Source of the DNA: Candidatus Poribacteria bacterium
Lineage (GTDB): Bacteria > Poribacteria > WGA-4E > WGA-3G
Length of the DNA stretch: 64,000 nucleotides
Assembly (NCBI GenBank): GCA_958295945.1
Contig: OY282386.1
Coordinates: forward strand, 4,706,204 to 4,770,203
Direction of reading: 5' to 3'
The translations under genes and the position numbers were made by a program. The notes below the pieces were generated by a model. The model was given only the letters and a program-made list of their open reading frames with translations, was not told where the DNA came from and ran no database searches. Shown in pieces: positions 17,162 to 26,454 of the stretch (its first letter is position 1; every line of letters starts with the position of its first letter).

Positions 17162-18757
17162 ATGTTAAATTTCAGAAACTTACTACACCGAAAAGTAGCA
17201 CTTATTTTAATAATATCTACACTTGCAGTTGCAGCCGGATTCATTATTAGCCATGATGGCGAGAAATTTGTTATACCGACAGCAATTGGCGATACACATA
17301 AAAAATTCGTGGAATCGGAAGATTTCCAATATCTTGACCGTGCAAACCGTGCATTTATAAATTTAGTAAAGCACACAAGTTCATCGGTTGTGCAAATAAC
17401 AGCAAATTCAAGGTATCAAATTGTCCCTCCAGATCGTTTTGATACAGAAGAATTCAGAAGATTCTTTGACAGATTTGAATGGAATCCGAATCAAAGGGAT
17501 TTTGGAGAAGAGAATCCAAACGATCAACCATCTACCAGGCAAGTAAGCGGAATCGGATCGGGTGTAATCGTTAGTGATGACGGATATATACTTACAAACA
17601 ACCATGTTATTGATAAGGCTGATGAAATTATAATAACCTTATCAAATGGAAAACAATACGATGCAGAGTTGATTGGAACTGATCCGGCTGGGACAGAACT
17701 CGGTGGTAGCGATTTAGCAGTTCTCAAGATTGACGAAAAAGGACTATCTACTCTCCCTTTTGGGGATTCAGATGCCCTTGAAGTCGGTGAATGGGTTATT
17801 GCAATTGGGACGCCCTTTAATCTCTCTCAAACTGTTACACGCGGTGTTGTAAGTGCAAAAAATAGAAATAATAGAAATGATAGAAATATTAGTAATATTG
17901 AATATGGGAACTTCATTCAGACGGATGCACCGATAAATAAAGGCAATAGTGGTGGTGCACTGATAAATATTCGTGGCGAATTGGTTGGGATAAACACCTT
18001 AATTGCTACAAATGGATATGCCGCAGGTAATGTAGGAATCGGTTTTGCAATCCCAAGTAATCTTGCGAGTGATCTGCTGCCACAACTTATTGAACATGGA
18101 AAAGCTATCCGTGGTTGGCTTGGTATAAGAATGGACACTGTTGATCCCGATATGGCAGAAAAACTAAAACTTGATGAACCACGGGGAGCTATAGTTGAAG
18201 AGGTAGGAAAAAATAGTCCGGCTGAAAAAGGTGGAATACAACGGCGTGATGTAGTCCTTGAATTCAATGGGAAAACAATCAGAGACACATCTCACCTCAT
18301 GCGTGCAGTTGCTTCTGCGGGAGTTGGGACTAAAGTTGAGGTAAAAGTCCTAAGAAAAGGAAAGGAGATTCTCCTAACCGTAAAGCTTGACAAACGGACT
18401 GAAGAAGCATTAGCAAGTTTTGATTCACCTGAACAAGCTATTGACAGTCATGTAACTTTGTCGGGAATGCGTGTGCAAAACTTAACACCTCAACTTGCAA
18501 GACGTTACGGTCACCAAGATGAAACCGGTGTTATTGTCGTAGAAGTTGAACAAAGAAGTGCTGCCGCAAGAAGTGGTATCAGACCTGGTTATCTCATCAA
18601 AGAGATCGATTATACTGAGATTGAAACCTTAGATGATTTTTCAAAGGTTGTTGACAAACTCAAAGAAAGTAATGAAAAGTTAGCTCTCATTTACTTCAAA
18701 GATCTACGTCAACGTTCGAATTATGAAACGCTAAGAATTGAATCTGATGACAGATAA
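17162..18757 (+). CDS. degP: HtrA/DegP-family periplasmic serine protease
   Basis: 531 residues from the ATG at 17162, which follows GGAGG by 7 bases. An N-terminal hydrophobic segment (VALILIISTLAVAAGFII) anchors or exports it. The trypsin-like domain has the triad H148 (TNNHVI), D184 (GSDLAVLKI) and S263 (GNSGGALIN). Two PDZ domains follow, near residues 310-400 and 435-525; the first contains GWLGIRMDTVDPDMAEKL. The family degrades or refolds damaged envelope proteins. It is a single gene. The end of the gene is followed by palindromic repeats, not a T-run terminator. Confidence 0.93.
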   Translation: MLNFRNLLHRKVALILIISTLAVAAGFIISHDGEKFVIPTAIGDTHKKFVESEDFQYLDRANRAFINLVKHTSSSVVQITANSRYQIVPPDRFDTEEFRRFFDRFEWNPNQRDFGEENPNDQPSTRQVSGIGSGVIVSDDGYILTNNHVIDKADEIIITLSNGKQYDAELIGTDPAGTELGGSDLAVLKIDEKGLSTLPFGDSDALEVGEWVIAIGTPFNLSQTVTRGVVSAKNRNNRNDRNISNIEYGNFIQTDAPINKGNSGGALINIRGELVGINTLIATNGYAAGNVGIGFAIPSNLASDLLPQLIEHGKAIRGWLGIRMDTVDPDMAEKLKLDEPRGAIVEEVGKNSPAEKGGIQRRDVVLEFNGKTIRDTSHLMRAVASAGVGTKVEVKVLRKGKEILLTVKLDKRTEEALASFDSPEQAIDSHVTLSGMRVQNLTPQLARRYGHQDETGVIVVEVEQRSAAARSGIRPGYLIKEIDYTEIETLDDFSKVVDKLKESNEKLALIYFKDLRQRSNYETLRIESDDR

Positions 18758-18772
18758 ACATTCACCATAGAT

Positions 18773-18829
18773 GTCAATTTAGCGTCCTTCCAGTACCGGT
18801 AGGTTCGGTTTCCTAACTGAACCTACCGG
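18773..18829. repeat. Palindromic repeat element after degP
   Basis: CCGGTAGGTTCGGTT (18796-18810) and AACTGAACCTACCGG (18815-18829) form a 15-bp stem with one mismatch and a TCCT loop. The left flank CACCATAGATGTCAATTTAG (from 18773) recurs, one base different, in inverted orientation at 38943-38962. The same core palindrome recurs at 40691-40720. Confidence 0.7.
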
Positions 18830-18902
18830 ACTGCGGAAAACACTTTCGTAGGATGCATTTCATTGCCCTCTTACATTACTGTTCAAAATGTAAATTCATA
18901 TT

Positions 18903-19021
18903 TATAGTCCAGTTTAGAATTAAGAAGACATTTCAGTGCACTTGCAAGTACCACAAGTCCCGTAGGGGCGAGGTTTCCTCGCCCTCTGAGACGTGTCCTA
19001 TTAATTGTCCATTCCACTATA
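18903..19021. mobile_element. MITE-like element, 119 bp (copy 1 of twin pair)
   Basis: The element begins TATAGTCCAGTTTAGAAT and ends GTCCATTCCACTATA, giving imperfect terminal inverted repeats that start TATAGT. Its centre is GGGCGAGG-TTT-CCTCGCCC (18966-18984). A copy of exactly the same length, differing at only a few bases, lies at 20228-20346. It encodes no protein, as expected of a miniature element mobilised in trans. Confidence 0.72.
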
Positions 19022-19108
19022 GAATTCGCATAATTAAACTTGAAGGATAGTCGTTTTTGTGATATACTTCAAAACGATTATCCTTCTTATGTTAAGAGGT
19101 TGAGATTC

Positions 19109-20110
19109 ATGATAGGACAACGTGTTGTATGGCCAAGTCGCGCTAAAGTAGATATTGAAGAATTTGAAATACATGCTGTCAAAGATGATGAAGTACTGGT
19201 TGCATCCGAATGTACACTCATAAGTCCTGGTACGGAACGAGCGTTTTTGTTAGGACTACCAAATGCAATGGGAAATTATCCTACCCGTCCAGGATATAGC
19301 AATATTGGAAAAGTTGTAGAAGTTGGGAAGAATGTTACAGGTATAGCAATAGATGACCGTGTTGCATCTACCATCGGACATACAAGTCACGCAATAACTT
19401 CTCCAAATAGATTATTTAAAGTAGCATCTTCAGATGTTCCCTCCGAAGAAGCTGTCTTTTTCAATCTCAGTGCAATTGCATTGCAAGGAATACGGAAGGC
19501 AAGGATTGAACTCGGAGAACCTACATTGATACTTGGACAAGGACTCATCGGATTGCTTGCGTTGCAACTCGCTAAACTGAGCGGTGCATTTCCCCTGATA
19601 GCAGCGGATCTAACAGACAGTCGACTTGAACTGTCAAAATCAATCGGGGCAGACTACTCTTTAAACCCAGAAGATAAAGATTTTTCCCATCAGTTAAACG
19701 ATGCGACAATGGGAAAAGGACCAACAATAGTAATTGAAGCAACTGGTCATCCAGAAGGTATTTCAACTGCAATGAAAGTTGCAGGATGGGGAGCAAGGGT
19801 TGTTCTATTGGCAAGCACACGCGGTGAAACACCAAAGGTCAACTTCTATCGGGATGTGCATAAAAAAGGGTTAATCTTATATGGAGCACACAATTCTATT
19901 CGTCCCCGTCAAGAATCATCACCAAATTTCTGGACAAGTGATGATGATAGTCGTTTGATGATCTCTCTAATATCACATAATAGGTTTAATGTCGCTCCAC
20001 TGATAAGTCACAAAGTTCCAGGACACGAAGCACCGAAGGCATATCAAATGCTTATGGAATGGAATCCTGGATTGCTCGGTGTTGTTCTACAATGGAATAA
20101 TGTAATGTAG
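19109..20110 (+). CDS. Zinc-independent medium-chain dehydrogenase/reductase (MDR) family oxidoreductase
   Basis: 333 residues from the ATG at 19109, which has GAGG upstream; an in-frame TTG at 19040 is a weaker start. The NAD(P) fold is marked by ILGQGLIGLLALQLAKL. The N-terminal catalytic region has ISPGTERAF instead of the usual zinc-binding GxGHE, and zinc cysteines are absent, so it belongs to the non-zinc branch. This subgroup often lies next to Gfo/Idh/MocA sugar oxidoreductases; none is present here. The gene is flanked on both sides by MITE-like elements. Confidence 0.82.
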   Translation: MIGQRVVWPSRAKVDIEEFEIHAVKDDEVLVASECTLISPGTERAFLLGLPNAMGNYPTRPGYSNIGKVVEVGKNVTGIAIDDRVASTIGHTSHAITSPNRLFKVASSDVPSEEAVFFNLSAIALQGIRKARIELGEPTLILGQGLIGLLALQLAKLSGAFPLIAADLTDSRLELSKSIGADYSLNPEDKDFSHQLNDATMGKGPTIVIEATGHPEGISTAMKVAGWGARVVLLASTRGETPKVNFYRDVHKKGLILYGAHNSIRPRQESSPNFWTSDDDSRLMISLISHNRFNVAPLISHKVPGHEAPKAYQMLMEWNPGLLGVVLQWNNVM

Positions 20111-20126
20111 GAGTGAAATATTCTCT

Positions 20127-20229
20127 TATAGTGAATTGTAAATATAAGTTGACACTTTCGTCCCATGGTAGGCGAGGTTTCCTAACCTCGCCGATGCAGA
20201 GTGTTCAAGTCCTTTCAAAATCTACTATA
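20127..20229. mobile_element. MITE-like element, 103 bp
   Basis: The element begins TATAGTGAATTGTAAATATA and ends ACTATA, with core GGCGAGGTT (20171-20179) and AACCTCGCC (20184-20192). Its left end matches the right end of the element at 40661-40798 in inverted orientation. It abuts the next element so that the two share the dinucleotide TA (20228-20229), consistent with a TA target site. Confidence 0.7.
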
Positions 20230-20346
20230 TAGTCCAGTTTAGAATTAAGAAGACATTTCAATGCACTTGCAAGTGCCACAAGTCCCGTAGGGGCGAGGTT
20301 TCCTCGCCCGCTGAGACGTGTCCTATTAATTGTCCATTCCACTATA
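20228..20346. mobile_element. MITE-like element, 119 bp (copy 2 of twin pair)
   Basis: The element has the same length and almost the same sequence as 18903-19021, with ends TATAGT and ACTATA and core GGGCGAGG-TTT-CCTCGCCC (20291-20309). It ends 13 bases before the GTG start of the WD40 gene, so its right edge probably supplies part of that gene's leader. Confidence 0.72.
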
Positions 20347-20359
20347 AAAGGAATTTCTT

Positions 20360-23311
20360 GTGAAACCAAAAGTGTTTTTAAGTTTGATGTTCTTGATAGT
20401 TTCAACGGTTCTAATTGTATCCAACACAACTGCTGAAAATGAACCCTATACACAGTGGGGACTACCCGAAGGTGCTAAAGCGCGGATCGGCAAAGGCGGG
20501 ATAAATGATATAACGTGCACACAAGATGGGGCATTGCTTGCTGTAGCGAGTCAGATCGGTATATGGATTTATGATGTCCAGACAAGCGAAGCACTCGCCC
20601 TACTCACGGGGCATACCGGGTCGGTAGATCGTGTCGCGTTCAGCCCGGATGGACGCACCCTCGCAAGTGGAGGTCAGGACAACACCGTACGTTTGTGGGA
20701 TGTGGAGACACAGACAGAAATAGGAACTCTTGAGGGGCATGCCGGGGGACCAGATAGTATATTTTTCAGTCCAGATGGACGCACTCTCGTAAGTCTGGAT
20801 GATGATAACACGGTGCGTTTGTGGGATGTGAATACACAGACGCAAATACGCACCCTTGAAGGATATACCGGGACGGTAGAGTCTGTATCGTTCAGTCCAG
20901 ATGGAAAAACAATCGCAACGGGTGGCCAGGACGAGATTGTGCGGTTATGGGATGTATCCACGCGAACAGAAATAGGCACATTTGAAGGGCATACCGGATA
21001 TGTCAGTAGTGTAGCGTTTAGTCCGGATGGAAAAACAATCGCAAGTGGGAGTTGGGACGGCACCGTGCGTATATGGGATGTGTCCACGCGGACAGAAGTA
21101 GGAATTCTTGAAGGGCATACATGGTTAGTCAGAATTGTAGCGTTCAGTCCAGATGGAAAAACAATCGCAAGTGGGAGTAATGATAACACGCTGCGTTTGT
21201 GGGATGTGGGGACACGTGCTGAAATAGGTGGGCTTGAGTTGGGTTCTTTTTCCAGGCTTGTCACGGGTATCGCGTTCAGTTCAGATGGTCAGAGAATCGC
21301 AATTAAAAGGGGATATGGGTCCTGGAGCAGGGTGCATGAATGGGAAGTTGCTACGCAGATATTATGGAACGGATATTCCCATGTCGACCCCGAACATATA
21401 TGGGAAGTCTACTGGGTTGTTACAACGCTTGTTCGTGAGCAGCAAGAAAATATACGCACCATACTTGAAGGACACATCAGAGATGTCAATAGTATATCGT
21501 TCAGTCCTGATGGACGCATCCTCGTTAGTGGGAGTGATTCTGTCGGCACCGTTTTGTGGGATGTTCCTGCGCAGACAAAAATAGGTAAACTTGAGAATTG
21601 GGGTGTCAGGAGTGTATCGTTTAGTCCAGATGGCACCACAATCGCAACTGGAGGTTATGGATATGGAGGCAATTTATGGAATGTTCCTACGCAGACACGC
21701 ATAGGCGGTCTAAGCCCGGTCGGGGGTGTCAGTCGTGTAGAGTACGGGCGTGTCAGGAGTGTATCGTTTAGTCCAGATGGCACCACAATCGCAACTGGAC
21801 AAGATAATGCTATTGTGCGTTTGTATGATGTTGCTACGCAGATGCTAATAAGCGAACATTGGGAACATATCTGGAACTATTATTGGGATTACCCTGGGGT
21901 CAATAGTGTTGTTTTCAGTCCGAATGGACGCATCCTCGTTAGTACGGGGGGTATCGATGGCACTGTACGTATGTGGGATGTGGATACATGGACAGAAATA
22001 ACGATACTTCGCGGACATACTGGGTGGGTCAATAGTGTAGCATTTAGTCCGGATGGAAATACAATCGTAAGTGGGAGTAACGACCGCACGTTGCGTCTAT
22101 GGGATGTGGAGACACAGACAGAAATAGGCACCCTTGAAGGACATACCGCTGCTGTTAATAGTGTCGCGTTCAATCCGGATGGGAAAACAATCGTAAGTGG
22201 GAGTGATGATGGCACGGTGCGTCTATGGGATGTTGGGACACAGACAGGAATGGGCACACTTAAGGGACATACCAGCAGCGTCAATAGTGTCGAGTTTAGT
22301 CCGGGTGGCAAAACAATCGCAAGTGGGAGTGATGATGGCACGGTGTTGTTGTGGAACATCACATCCGTTGACCACGGCAATACGCTGATTGAAGCGACCG
22401 TGCTGCTGCTGGGGGGCTCCCTCACAGCAAAGATAGACCCCGGCAATGATGTGGATTACTTCAGTATCCCCATAGAGGTGCGGGGTCAACTCACACTTTG
22501 GACGACAACGACTGCCCCCTTTGGGACGATAGGTACATTGCAAAATAGTGATGGTACCATATTAGCAACGAATGTGGATGAAAACGGGGATGAAGCATTA
22601 AATTTCAGAATTGAACATGTTGTGGAACCGGGAACATATTACATCAAAGTTGAAAGTGATGAGCAAAAAACTGGCGACTATACGCTTTACGCGGCGTTTA
22701 TGCCTGCGACAGATGTCAACCGTGATGGTGTCGTGGATGTGTTCGATCTTATGATAGTCGCTGAGAACTTTGGTAGTTTTGATACGCCACTTACAGGGGA
22801 TGTCAACGGCGACGGTGAAGTGAACCGTGAGGACATCAACGCGGTTTTAGACGCACTTGAGGCAGCCACCGCACCTGCTGCGGTATCCACGACCGAAAGT
22901 CTCCAACGATGGATTGACCGAGCCAAGCAACTCAACCGGACAGATGCGCGTTTTCAAAAAGGAATTGCTGTCCTTCAACATCTTCTAACGACATTGAGAG
23001 AAACCGAGACGGTGCCGAAAACAACGGCACTCTTGGCAAACTATCCGAACCCGTTCAATCCTGAAACATGGATACCGTATCAGCTCGCGAAACCCGCAGA
23101 TGTCACACTGACGATCTACAGTGTGGAAGGTGCTTTAGTTCGGACTTTAGCACTCGGACATCAACCCGCAGGAATATATCACACTTTTAACCGTGCAGCA
23201 CACTGGGATGGTAAAAATATGATAGGAGAACCTGTAGCAAGTGGTTTGTATTTCTATACACTCACCGCTGGCGATTTCTCGGCGACGCGGAAACTATTGA
23301 TACGCAAGTAA
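20360..23311 (+). CDS. Secreted WD40-repeat protein with pre-peptidase, dockerin-like and C-terminal sorting domains
   Basis: 983 residues with a GTG start preceded by AAGGA. A signal peptide (SLMFLIVSTVLIVSNTTA) is followed by about a dozen WD40 units of the form GHTGSVxSVAFSPDG...LWDV up to about residue 670. Next come a bacterial pre-peptidase C-terminal-type beta domain (about 670-775) and two calcium-loop motifs resembling dockerin type I (DVNRDGVVDVFDL and DVNGDGEVNREDI, about 784-835). The last 93 residues are a FlgD/T9SS-type domain opening LLANYPNPFNPETW and ending TAGDFSATRKLLIRK. The protein is probably cell-surface or exported. Its partners are unknown. Confidence 0.88.
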   Translation: MKPKVFLSLMFLIVSTVLIVSNTTAENEPYTQWGLPEGAKARIGKGGINDITCTQDGALLAVASQIGIWIYDVQTSEALALLTGHTGSVDRVAFSPDGRTLASGGQDNTVRLWDVETQTEIGTLEGHAGGPDSIFFSPDGRTLVSLDDDNTVRLWDVNTQTQIRTLEGYTGTVESVSFSPDGKTIATGGQDEIVRLWDVSTRTEIGTFEGHTGYVSSVAFSPDGKTIASGSWDGTVRIWDVSTRTEVGILEGHTWLVRIVAFSPDGKTIASGSNDNTLRLWDVGTRAEIGGLELGSFSRLVTGIAFSSDGQRIAIKRGYGSWSRVHEWEVATQILWNGYSHVDPEHIWEVYWVVTTLVREQQENIRTILEGHIRDVNSISFSPDGRILVSGSDSVGTVLWDVPAQTKIGKLENWGVRSVSFSPDGTTIATGGYGYGGNLWNVPTQTRIGGLSPVGGVSRVEYGRVRSVSFSPDGTTIATGQDNAIVRLYDVATQMLISEHWEHIWNYYWDYPGVNSVVFSPNGRILVSTGGIDGTVRMWDVDTWTEITILRGHTGWVNSVAFSPDGNTIVSGSNDRTLRLWDVETQTEIGTLEGHTAAVNSVAFNPDGKTIVSGSDDGTVRLWDVGTQTGMGTLKGHTSSVNSVEFSPGGKTIASGSDDGTVLLWNITSVDHGNTLIEATVLLLGGSLTAKIDPGNDVDYFSIPIEVRGQLTLWTTTTAPFGTIGTLQNSDGTILATNVDENGDEALNFRIEHVVEPGTYYIKVESDEQKTGDYTLYAAFMPATDVNRDGVVDVFDLMIVAENFGSFDTPLTGDVNGDGEVNREDINAVLDALEAATAPAAVSTTESLQRWIDRAKQLNRTDARFQKGIAVLQHLLTTLRETETVPKTTALLANYPNPFNPETWIPYQLAKPADVTLTIYSVEGALVRTLALGHQPAGIYHTFNRAAHWDGKNMIGEPVASGLYFYTLTAGDFSATRKLLIRK

Positions 23312-23499
23312 GTCTGGTGCTATAATGGTTTAGGAAATACCATTTCTAATTGATTGGGTGTCATTATATTTCACTGTCTTCTGTCCGAGCGATCTCCGAA
23401 TCGCGATCTTTCTTTACTTTAAATGTAGCATAAACTTCCAGTTTGTGCCATATTTAAAACTTGTTTAACAACTGTTCATGGGATAAACATTTATAGAAA

Positions 23500-23508
23500 T
23501 GGTATAAT
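23500..23508 (+). promoter_or_regulatory. Extended -10 promoter candidate of the metalloprotease-like gene
   Basis: TGGTATAAT fits the TGnTATAAT extended -10 pattern, 32 bases before the ATG at 23541. No good -35 is visible. Confidence 0.4.
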
Positions 23509-23540
23509 AATCAACTTCATAATTAAGGAGGAACAGTGCC

Positions 23541-26291
23541 ATGCGTGAAACTCTGGTGGACAGCAAAATATTAGTCCTTTATACGATCACTCTTTTCTTA
23601 ATTTGCCTATTTTCAGGGACACCGGCGATTGCAGAAACGACTACATATCACTGGGAAAAAGATGAAGTCCCTTCAGGACAAGAAACAGTCTTTGTTCCCC
23701 AACCGATAGAGGTAGAAATTGAAGGGACTGACATAAAAACGTCTATATCAAATACTGCGAGTCTGAGATTAGCAGAGTGGTATAGAGTGTATTTATCACC
23801 TGAATGGGATGAAGATAAAGCATATCTGCTGCTACAGGCATTACAAGATATGAGCCGATATGCTTCAGCGTGGCGGCATAACCCCACTTATTGGATATTG
23901 AGTGATGCTCATGTGGCACAAGACATAGACCTGGGTCCCGATGTAGCAGTCGGACACGGTAGTCTTCGGACGATAACAATTGCATCAGAGGCTTTCACGT
24001 ATGCTCATCCATTTGTCGCAAAAATAGATGGTATTCAAGGGCGATATTTTTCAAAGCGACTTTGGCGAGCCGCCCTCAGATTTGCCACATACATACCAGG
24101 AATAGGAATCCAACACCGTGCAATAGACGACATGCTCCAGTATAAGTATGGCGTTACGGTGCATGTACCCGACTATGAAGCATTAACAGGTGAACCTTTC
24201 TATAACTTTAGCAAATTTACTTATGAGGAAATCCTGGGGATCATGGTCCTGTTTGAAGAATATCCATCGGGCATGCATGTCACACATGGATTGAAATATC
24301 TTATCAGACGGGCACCCGATCCGTTTGTTAAATACACCGCACGCGCAAATACAGGGGCGGGATTTATAGAGTTTACCGACAAAGCTTTTGAAGATGGAAT
24401 CACACACGAAACACAGCGGATCATTCTCCATGAAAAAGCACACTTCTTGTGGGCTTATCTATTTGACGAACAACTCAAAGCAGACTGGATAGAACTCGGC
24501 GGGTGGTCCTATGAAGATGAAAGGTGGATGACAACCAATCAGACCGAGTTTGTATCCGACTACGCACATGGAGAAAACCCAAATGAAGATATGGCAGAAA
24601 GTATCGCTTACTATATCGTCACACCAGATAAACTCAGGTCAAGATCCCCTGCCAAATATGAGTTCATACAGAACAGGATTATGCACGGCACACGTTATAT
24701 ATCGATAATACGCGAAGACCTCACCTTTGTTGTCTATAACTTATATCCCGATTATGTATACCCCGGAGAAGTCGTCCGAGTGGATGTGACAGTGAAAGGC
24801 GAACCAGAAAGGTCCAAAACGGTTGAGATTGAAATAGAAACCCATACAGAAAACGAATTGGATTACTCAATAGGTGGATGGGTGCATTTTAAATTGTTGA
24901 ACAGGGATTTAGAGGGGGATGGAAAGGGGGCTCGCCACTTCGCCGTTCGATTATACCCTGTAGATGCAAAACAGAGCAACATATTGGTCGGATACAAGAG
25001 TGTGCCTTCGTCTTATGCTACAGGGAACTACACAATAACACAAGTGTTAACGTACGATGCGAATAGGCTCACAAGATATAATTCGGGTGGCTTCGGCTTG
25101 CAAATCTATATCGATAACATATACGAAGACTCATACCCACCAGAATATGTGCCGAATTCCGCAAAACTGAAGGTATCAGACGCATACACCGAAAAAAACG
25201 AACATTTTTATATCGTAACCGCAACATGGCAAGTAAAAGAGGATAGAACCCTCAGCGGATTTACTTATATTAGACCAGAAGAACAGGAAGGTTCCGGCTT
25301 TGCCACGGGGAATTTCTACTACCTAAATCCAGACGACGTGTCAGGGAATAGTGGACATTCTTCAGTGCGTGCTGATAGAGTCAGGCGCGAGGGTGATATT
25401 TGGACATTGAAATCAACTTTTTACTTCCCGCATTATATGCCTGGTGGGGTGTATGAACTAAAAAGACTCCATTTTCGGGATGCTATAAATTATCGGGAGG
25501 CTTGGTTACCTGATATTGATGATCAGATACAAAAAGTAACGGTAGAAACGAAGAACCCGGATACGACACCGCCTACACTCGATGTTAACAGGATCACTGT
25601 GGATGCCGAACCTGCAAATCCTGTAAATCCAAATGGTGAGACGTTTGTCACAGTTGAGTATTATGTGAAAGACGATATAAGTGGGTTTAAAAAAGGGCAT
25701 ATCGCTATCAGAGACCCGTTAGGGGGTGAACGAAGTTATGGTATTTCGGGACCATACAATTATAGACCATATTATAGCGGGACAAAGGAAATCTATTTTC
25801 AAGATGACCCAACTGTTTATCGAAAATATACGCGTTCTATCTACTTGCCAGAAGGTAGTTTTCCCGGTGTTTGGGGAGTTATCGGAATAGGTGTTACTGA
25901 CAAAGCAGGGAATGTCATTTACCACGATTTTACTGAAATCACGCGCTTTGAAGTAACCGAAACACAAGCAGCCCCCACCGTCCAAGTTACCTTACCTGAC
26001 AAAAACGCACTGCTCGCGAACTATCCAAATCCATTTAACCCGGAAACATGGATACCTTATCAGTTGGCAACGGATGCGGATGTCACACTGACGATCTATA
26101 ACTCAAATGGACAATCTGTCCATCAGTTAGCACTGGGACATAAAGCTGCAGGAACGTATCAGAGTCGTAGCCGTGCCGCGCATTGGGATGGTAAAAATGT
26201 ACAGGGTGAACCTGTAGCAAGCGGTGTGTATTTCTACACCCTCACCGCAGGAGATTTTTCTGCCACGCGCAAAATGTTGGTCCGGAAGTAG
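23541..26291 (+). CDS. Secreted HEXXH metalloprotease-like protein (gluzincin type) with C-terminal sorting domain
   Basis: 916 residues with a signal peptide near residues 9-31 (ILVLYTITLFLICLFSG). HEKAH at 297-301 is a HEXXH zinc motif. The segment EDMAESIAYYIVTPDKLRSR (from 349) supplies a likely third ligand E353 and resembles the anthrax-lethal-factor-like (ATLF) gluzincin pattern of an FAEA-like helix followed by 'P..L....P..Y'. The rest is beta-rich Ig-like sequence. The final 94 residues repeat the sorting-type domain of the WD40 protein (LLANYPNPFNPETWIPYQL, TAGDFSATRKMLVRK). An AGGAGG site precedes the ATG. Protease activity is inferred from motifs only. Confidence 0.75.
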   Translation: MRETLVDSKILVLYTITLFLICLFSGTPAIAETTTYHWEKDEVPSGQETVFVPQPIEVEIEGTDIKTSISNTASLRLAEWYRVYLSPEWDEDKAYLLLQALQDMSRYASAWRHNPTYWILSDAHVAQDIDLGPDVAVGHGSLRTITIASEAFTYAHPFVAKIDGIQGRYFSKRLWRAALRFATYIPGIGIQHRAIDDMLQYKYGVTVHVPDYEALTGEPFYNFSKFTYEEILGIMVLFEEYPSGMHVTHGLKYLIRRAPDPFVKYTARANTGAGFIEFTDKAFEDGITHETQRIILHEKAHFLWAYLFDEQLKADWIELGGWSYEDERWMTTNQTEFVSDYAHGENPNEDMAESIAYYIVTPDKLRSRSPAKYEFIQNRIMHGTRYISIIREDLTFVVYNLYPDYVYPGEVVRVDVTVKGEPERSKTVEIEIETHTENELDYSIGGWVHFKLLNRDLEGDGKGARHFAVRLYPVDAKQSNILVGYKSVPSSYATGNYTITQVLTYDANRLTRYNSGGFGLQIYIDNIYEDSYPPEYVPNSAKLKVSDAYTEKNEHFYIVTATWQVKEDRTLSGFTYIRPEEQEGSGFATGNFYYLNPDDVSGNSGHSSVRADRVRREGDIWTLKSTFYFPHYMPGGVYELKRLHFRDAINYREAWLPDIDDQIQKVTVETKNPDTTPPTLDVNRITVDAEPANPVNPNGETFVTVEYYVKDDISGFKKGHIAIRDPLGGERSYGISGPYNYRPYYSGTKEIYFQDDPTVYRKYTRSIYLPEGSFPGVWGVIGIGVTDKAGNVIYHDFTEITRFEVTETQAAPTVQVTLPDKNALLANYPNPFNPETWIPYQLATDADVTLTIYNSNGQSVHQLALGHKAAGTYQSRSRAAHWDGKNVQGEPVASGVYFYTLTAGDFSATRKMLVRK

Positions 26292-26354
26292 GCCCGATCT
26301 TTGTCTGAATTGCGGATTAGCGCGGAAAACGCGGATGAATTGGTATAAAAGTGC

Positions 26355-26383
26355 TTGCTACCCTCTCAATTCTCAGTTATAAT
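26355..26383 (+). promoter_or_regulatory. Promoter of Uma2 gene copy 1
   Basis: TTGCTA (26355-26360) and a perfect TATAAT (26378-26383) are 17 bases apart. The whole stretch from here to the ATG is repeated base for base upstream of the second Uma2 gene. Confidence 0.8.
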
Positions 26384-26454
26384 TAGCACACAACGTCTCC
26401 ACGGTTCAAGTTTTAACCCTATTTTCATGTCCCAGACAAAAAGGAGAAACACCG

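Larger units (their letters stand above)
18758..19108. other. Intergenic region made largely of palindromic repeat elements
   Basis: The 351-bp gap between degP and the oxidoreductase gene holds a strong stem-loop (18796-18829) and a 119-bp TATAGT...ACTATA element (18903-19021). I see no protein-coding gene. Confidence 0.7.

Noticed and set aside
18773-20346. Palindromic repeats as CRISPR or as rho-independent terminators
   Set aside because: Spacing is irregular, the elements have their own terminal repeats, and the hairpins lack T-runs.
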